Assembly: GCA_013397845.1 (NCBI GenBank)
Contig: VZTG01010319.1
Coordinates: forward strand, 186,001-250,000
Length of the DNA stretch: 64,000 nucleotides
Origin: Melanocharis versteri
Lineage: Eukaryota > Chordata > Aves > Passeriformes > Melanocharitidae
Reading direction: 5' to 3'
Shown piece by piece: positions 33,251-64,000 of the stretch (positions are counted from its first letter, which is position 1; each line of letters starts with the position of its first letter). Below the pieces are notes generated by a model that was given only the letters and a program-made list of their open reading frames with translations, was not told the origin of the DNA and did no database searches. The position numbers and the translations under genes were made by a program.

Positions 33251-36200
33251 GGGCGTTTTTTGTGGTCGTGTTTTAATGGTGGGTTGTACTGCTCGCTTCC
33301 ATATGGAAGGAGGGCTAGGGTAGTACTATAATTTTTGGCACTACTGTAGCAAATGGAAACTTGGAATACCAGTCATGCAAGTATGAAATACCATTATGGT
33401 ATGTAAAGGGTTGGAAATCTCTGTCATTCCAGTGAAGGATCTGTAAATACAAATATTTTTGCCGCTTTTTCTCTTGTTACCGAAAGTTACTTTGTTCTTT
33501 ATTCATCACACATAATATTCCCACTAAAGTGAAACATTTCTTGTTGTCAAGGGATTGGCTTTTTCAGAAGTCTTTCAGTATCTTGGAGCAAAAAAAAAAA
33601 AACCAAGAAAGGCTCAGTTCAGGTGCACTTTAAGAAACTCTTTCGTTACAATTTGTTAGGGTGGGGTTTTTTTATTGAAAGGGCAATTGTTATACTTAGT
33701 TTCAGTTTAGGAAAAGTGGAAGTGAAACTTTCAGGACTCGAGTGACTAGGATTGATAAGCTTTTCCTTGGTGTGGGATACTCCAGCCTTAAAAATCCCTG
33801 CTTATCTAAAAGCCTGTTGCTCCTCATGTGTGAGTCCTGATAAGTCCTTTGTTTTTCTGTCTCCATGTATGCTGTGTCTGGCATTAGCTGGAATCACTGC
33901 ATTGGTTTGGTTCTTGTGAAATGTTTATGGAAACGGAGAATTCATCTTGGCTGAGCAGATGGTTGGAATTCTTTTCAAAGGTAGCAGAGTGGCCGGCCAG
34001 GATGATAAATGGCCAGTTTAGAGCTGTATTAATAATGGTACATTCGTCTTTTGTGGGTTGTCTTATATTTGTGAAAGCCAAGTTGGACAATAAATTACAT
34101 TTCAAAATGTTCAGAAATGGGTAAGATTTCTTTTTGGAGAATGCCTCTGCAGAATTCCCAGAACATTTACACGGTCATCTAATTATGACTGACAAGGTTA
34201 GCAGGTTCAGGGAAGCCCAGGAAACATAATTTTTCCCTGAAGCAAAGTAACTCCCTGGTTTTGTGTCAGCTAGCTTACTGCCTACTTTATGCTTTCCTGT
34301 ATTTACTTTGCTGTCAACACCCTAAAGGAACAGAGGTTTTCATTTTCAAGTTAATAAAAGTGAAAATATTCTGTGAAATTTGATATTGTGGGGGTTACGT
34401 GTCTTGATTAAACTTCAAAAGTTATTTTATGTGCAGAGAAAATGTAGAAGCAGTGGTGTGCCTTTGAGTCTGTGTGTTGCTGCAGTCTCTCAGACGAATT
34501 CCCAGTGTCCTTTAATAGTCTCTGAAGCACTCCATGCATGGAAAGAAGGATGTGTGACAATAATATCACCCAAACAGACTGTACACCAGCAGTTATTGTG
34601 TGAGAACTGTATTAATTGATGTCTACAGTGGAATTTTTTTGAAACAACTTTTCACTGTTATGTTGCTAACATTAATTCTTCTGATTTTTCAAGGTTGTTT
34701 TGCTACCTCTCCAATACTCGTGCTCAGTGCTTGTTTCCTCTTGTATGATATGATATCTATGGATCATTCTGTTCACATGAGTTAAAATTCAGTGTTATGC
34801 AACAGCTCTGTAGTACTCTTATGTTTCTGCTGTCAAGGAGACGCTTCCTGATGTAGAGTAGTAACAGCTGTAGATTTTCTCTTTTGGGGATGGAAAAAAA
34901 TTGCAGTCAGAGAGGAGGGCAATTCCTTAGCCTGTTTTCCTAAAGCAACAGTGAAAACAGGTCAGATGTACATATATCCTTTGGCCCTTCTCCCTCAATA
35001 CTTTCTGAATCCATTGATTGGTATTAATTAATCAATTAATTTGACAGAGGGCAGCTGCCTCTTGCACACCATTGGCAGACTGAGCAAAGATGGTCTGGAG
35101 CTGTGCAGGATGATGGGGGATACTGAACTGTATGGGAAGACAGGATGTAGCACTTAAGAGGTACCAGGAAATATTGCAATGGGAGTGTTTAATAAATTGA
35201 AGGCGTTGCAAGACAGGGGCAACTGAGGATGCAGAATGGAAATCACAGAAAACCAGATTCTGTACATTTACTATTCTTATTTTAGTCATGATATCAGTTA
35301 AATCAGAACAGACTTTTATGTAGACAGCTGTCACTGATTCCTTTTGCTTGAAAAAAAGTGGTCCACCGCTACACTGCCTTGCAAGACGGTGTTATCATAG
35401 TCATTTGCTCAGCACGGCCTGTGAAACTGATGTGGGGCACTGGGAATGGGACAGTGAGCCTGCCAAACATTATAATTTCGAGTATTAATGTCCGTGCCAA
35501 GATTGCTCAAAAAAAATGTGGTTGTTAAGCCTATCAGCGCTGAGCCGGTACTGACATTCACAGGCAGTGTTTGCCATCTCTCCTTGCCAAAATTAGCTTG
35601 TATGAGTGCTGTCATATTTGTTGTATTTGTGTGTAAGTTTGGGCAACTTCCCTTTTAGATTGGTTTACAGATGTGGTTGGAAAGCATTTATATTGTTTCA
35701 GATACACTGACTTGCTTCCCATTAGCGGCCTGATGTGTGAATAATGGTCATAATAACCATAATAATACTTTGCAAATTGAGTGTTGCTTTTCCATGCAAA
35801 AGATCTTTTCTTTGAGATATAGTTTCATTTCTACCCAGATCATTCTTGTAATACTTTTTTTTTTTTTGCCTTCTCCCTCATATGATTCATGTATACAAAA
35901 TTCCTGTTCAAGGAGGACTTATGTCTTAGGTTTCCACAGTTAATGAACATAACTATTTCAAAGTATTTCATGTGTATAAACATGTGAAGTTCTGTAATGA
36001 TAAACATCAGTAAATATTTAGGAGCCTGAAAAGATTGTAGTAAAATGAACTGTGTGAGCCAAAGCTGAATCCCATTCAGCTGGGTAAGGCAAAGCCATAA
36101 GGTCAAGTTATGAACCATTATTTCCTTGTTACTCCTTATTTGTATTGAGCAATTACATGGATAGGCCTTGAGAAGGATTTACACTTTACATGAATCTGTC

Positions 36201-37651
36201 TTTGCTTTTGTGTATAAAATTTAAATATCTTTTGTGAACTTTGACTTTTAAATTTTTTTTTAAATCATTGACCTTTTTTATTAGTTCTCCTGATGTGTCA
36301 CTCTATCTCATTTATACCCCAAAGAGTTGAATACAAACATGCTTGATATCTGGCTGCCACTTCCCTGTCATCCTGAGTTGGTGCTGGATATTTTAATAAT
36401 TGATTTTCATATGGAAAATGAGCTGCTCAGAAAGTTTTAACTGATATTTGGAAAAACTTTTCAGTTGTGCCATCCCTCACATCCTCTTCTAGCCATCACT
36501 TTCCCATCTCCTTTCATTCCTGCCTTTCCAAGAGCGATGTTCTGTGAGCACCTCCATGCTATGGGAACTCCTCGTGCAGGGGATATTCATGCCAGTGTGA
36601 CAAGTGACACTTCTGGCCCTGGTCTCCGTTGGGGTTTGGGAGCAGGGACAGGTGCTCTCCCACTGCCTCTCTCACTTTACTGCACTGTGACCTTGGCTTA
36701 AATTACCTTGCTGGCTGACTCCCTAAACAGGATATTGCCTTCATGTTTATACAGCACTTTGAACACGAATGGAGCTACAAACATTGAATCATTGTAGGAA
36801 AACATGAGTATTGGATTTGTCTAATGGCAGTGCTATGCCAGTGCCGTAACCTCAGAGTGCTTTGTACCCGCTGGCTTGCACAGGGCTTGCTCTGCCAGTG
36901 AGCATCCCCAGCAGCTCACAGAGCTTTCCTTTGTGTCCCTGCATTTGTCAGGATGAGCCACAACTGAACCTGCTTTGCCTATACACCAAAGAAATCATGG
37001 AATTAAAAAACTGTGAGAGAGGAGCACGATCCGATATCCTTTCTGTTTGTTTGTGTAGTTTTGCTCATTTTAAATATTATTCATGTGCCTGAGGGGAGAA
37101 ACTGGCACGGGAGAAGTATGGCCATATACAGCAGCAGCTGAAGTTTTGAGTTTTTTTGAGCAAGTAGGAGGAACTGAGTACTGTGCTGGGAGCTTGCGTG
37201 CAGGCAGCAGCCCTGCCAAGATGTAACTACATGCTCAAGTTCAGTTTGTAGACAAATTCACAGCCTTTCCACAGTGTATAAAATGAATCATATTTAAATA
37301 TTGGCAGGACGAGTCTTTTAGCAGCATGGAAGACAGTGACTGATTAGGTTTGCTCTATGTGAAGGGTTTTCTCCAATTTCAGTGGATTATATTTCTTCAT
37401 GAAAAAGACCTGTGTTCTTGTCCTTATTATTCATCGAAAGATGTCTTCAAAAACTTATGGCAGCATGAACATAAACCTGTTAATAGAAATACATAGTTAT
37501 TTTGTAGCTTGTATTAAATCTAATTTTCTCAAATTTCTTGCCAGTTGCCATAGCTAATTTACAGGGGGAGATGTATATTATAAGGATAAATTTTGGTCAT
37601 GGGATCTCCTTCTTTTAATGCTGACCAAATGTCCTGTGCCTCTCTTTACAG
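33251..37651. other. CARS1 intron 1
   Basis: AT-rich non-coding sequence with A and T homopolymer runs (near 33591 and 35858). No exon or transposon recognised. Confidence 0.5.
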
Positions 37652-63717
<26,066 letters not shown>

Positions 63718-64000
63718 GTAAGAGACTTTTCTTCATAGATGGAGTGGTTTTCCTTCCCCAGTTGTACATACTTATTTGTGTATGTTTATAGCAATTTGTT
63801 CCAAACCTCCAGGGCAGTGCTATTAATGTAGCAAGAGGAGGGAAGGAGAGAAAGAAAAGGTGATACATGAATTTCATTGTGCACTGGGGAGCAAGGTCTC
63901 TGTTAGCCATCATTTCAAGGGTATTTTCCTTCTACATTCTTTTGTACATTCATTGTACATTTCCTTGGCTCCTCTTACTGCAAAGCAAAATATATATTGT
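63718..64000. other. CARS1 intron 22 (start)
   Basis: Intronic sequence running off the window. No exon recognised. Confidence 0.6.

Noticed and set aside
32667..33323. 218-codon frame across the CpG island and N gap
   Set aside because: Arg/Gly/Ala/Pro composition typical of GC-rich promoter DNA; crosses an N run; frame is not that of CARS1 exon 2.

Overview
The window is vertebrate nuclear DNA, almost certainly from a bird. It carries three protein-coding genes head to tail on the + strand, split into many small exons with GT..AG introns (one probable GC donor). The minus strand shows no convincing gene. Gene order is OSBPL5 - a TNF-receptor-superfamily gene - CARS1. This matches the segment that in mouse holds Osbpl5, Tnfrsf22/23/26 and Cars next to the mammalian 11p15.5/distal chr7 imprinted cluster. 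The bird assignment rests on small introns and two repeats that resemble passerine endogenous-retrovirus LTRs; it is inference.

1-20,356: the 3' part of OSBPL5 (ORP5), 13 exons that join in one frame into 522 residues plus stop. They cover the oxysterol-binding-related lipid-transfer domain and the C-terminal membrane anchor; the PH-domain exons lie upstream of the window. 20,357 to about 21,560 is its 3' UTR. An LTR-like insertion of about 1.06 kb sits in the intron at 12,628-16,363.

21,561-24,258: intergenic DNA and a GC-rich stretch (about 22,960-23,790) that probably holds the promoter and unresolved first exon of the middle gene.

24,259-32,285: eight exons (277 residues plus stop) of a TNF receptor with cysteine-rich repeats, a glycosylatable stalk, one membrane span and a cytoplasmic death domain. 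Mouse relatives at the same locus are decoys without a death domain, so this looks like a signalling form of the locus. Its poly(A) signal is only about 70 bp from a TATA-like element in the CpG island that starts CARS1.

32,780-64,000: CARS1 (cytosolic cysteinyl-tRNA synthetase). The CpG-island promoter contains a 7-N gap and exon 1 could not be resolved. Exons 2-22 join in frame into 777 codons: the alternative GST-C-like exon, the HIGH-type motif, zinc ligands, KMSKS, the anticodon-binding region and the start of the charged C-terminal extension. The last exon or exons lie beyond the window.

The genes have unrelated jobs: lipid exchange at ER-plasma membrane contacts, death-receptor signalling and tRNA charging. 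They are neighbours by conserved synteny, not an operon. Two single-N positions are flanked by near-identical direct repeats and look like assembly artefacts. The candidates most worth checking are the death-domain receptor, a 66-nt in-frame candidate cassette exon in OSBPL5, and a probable GC splice donor in OSBPL5.
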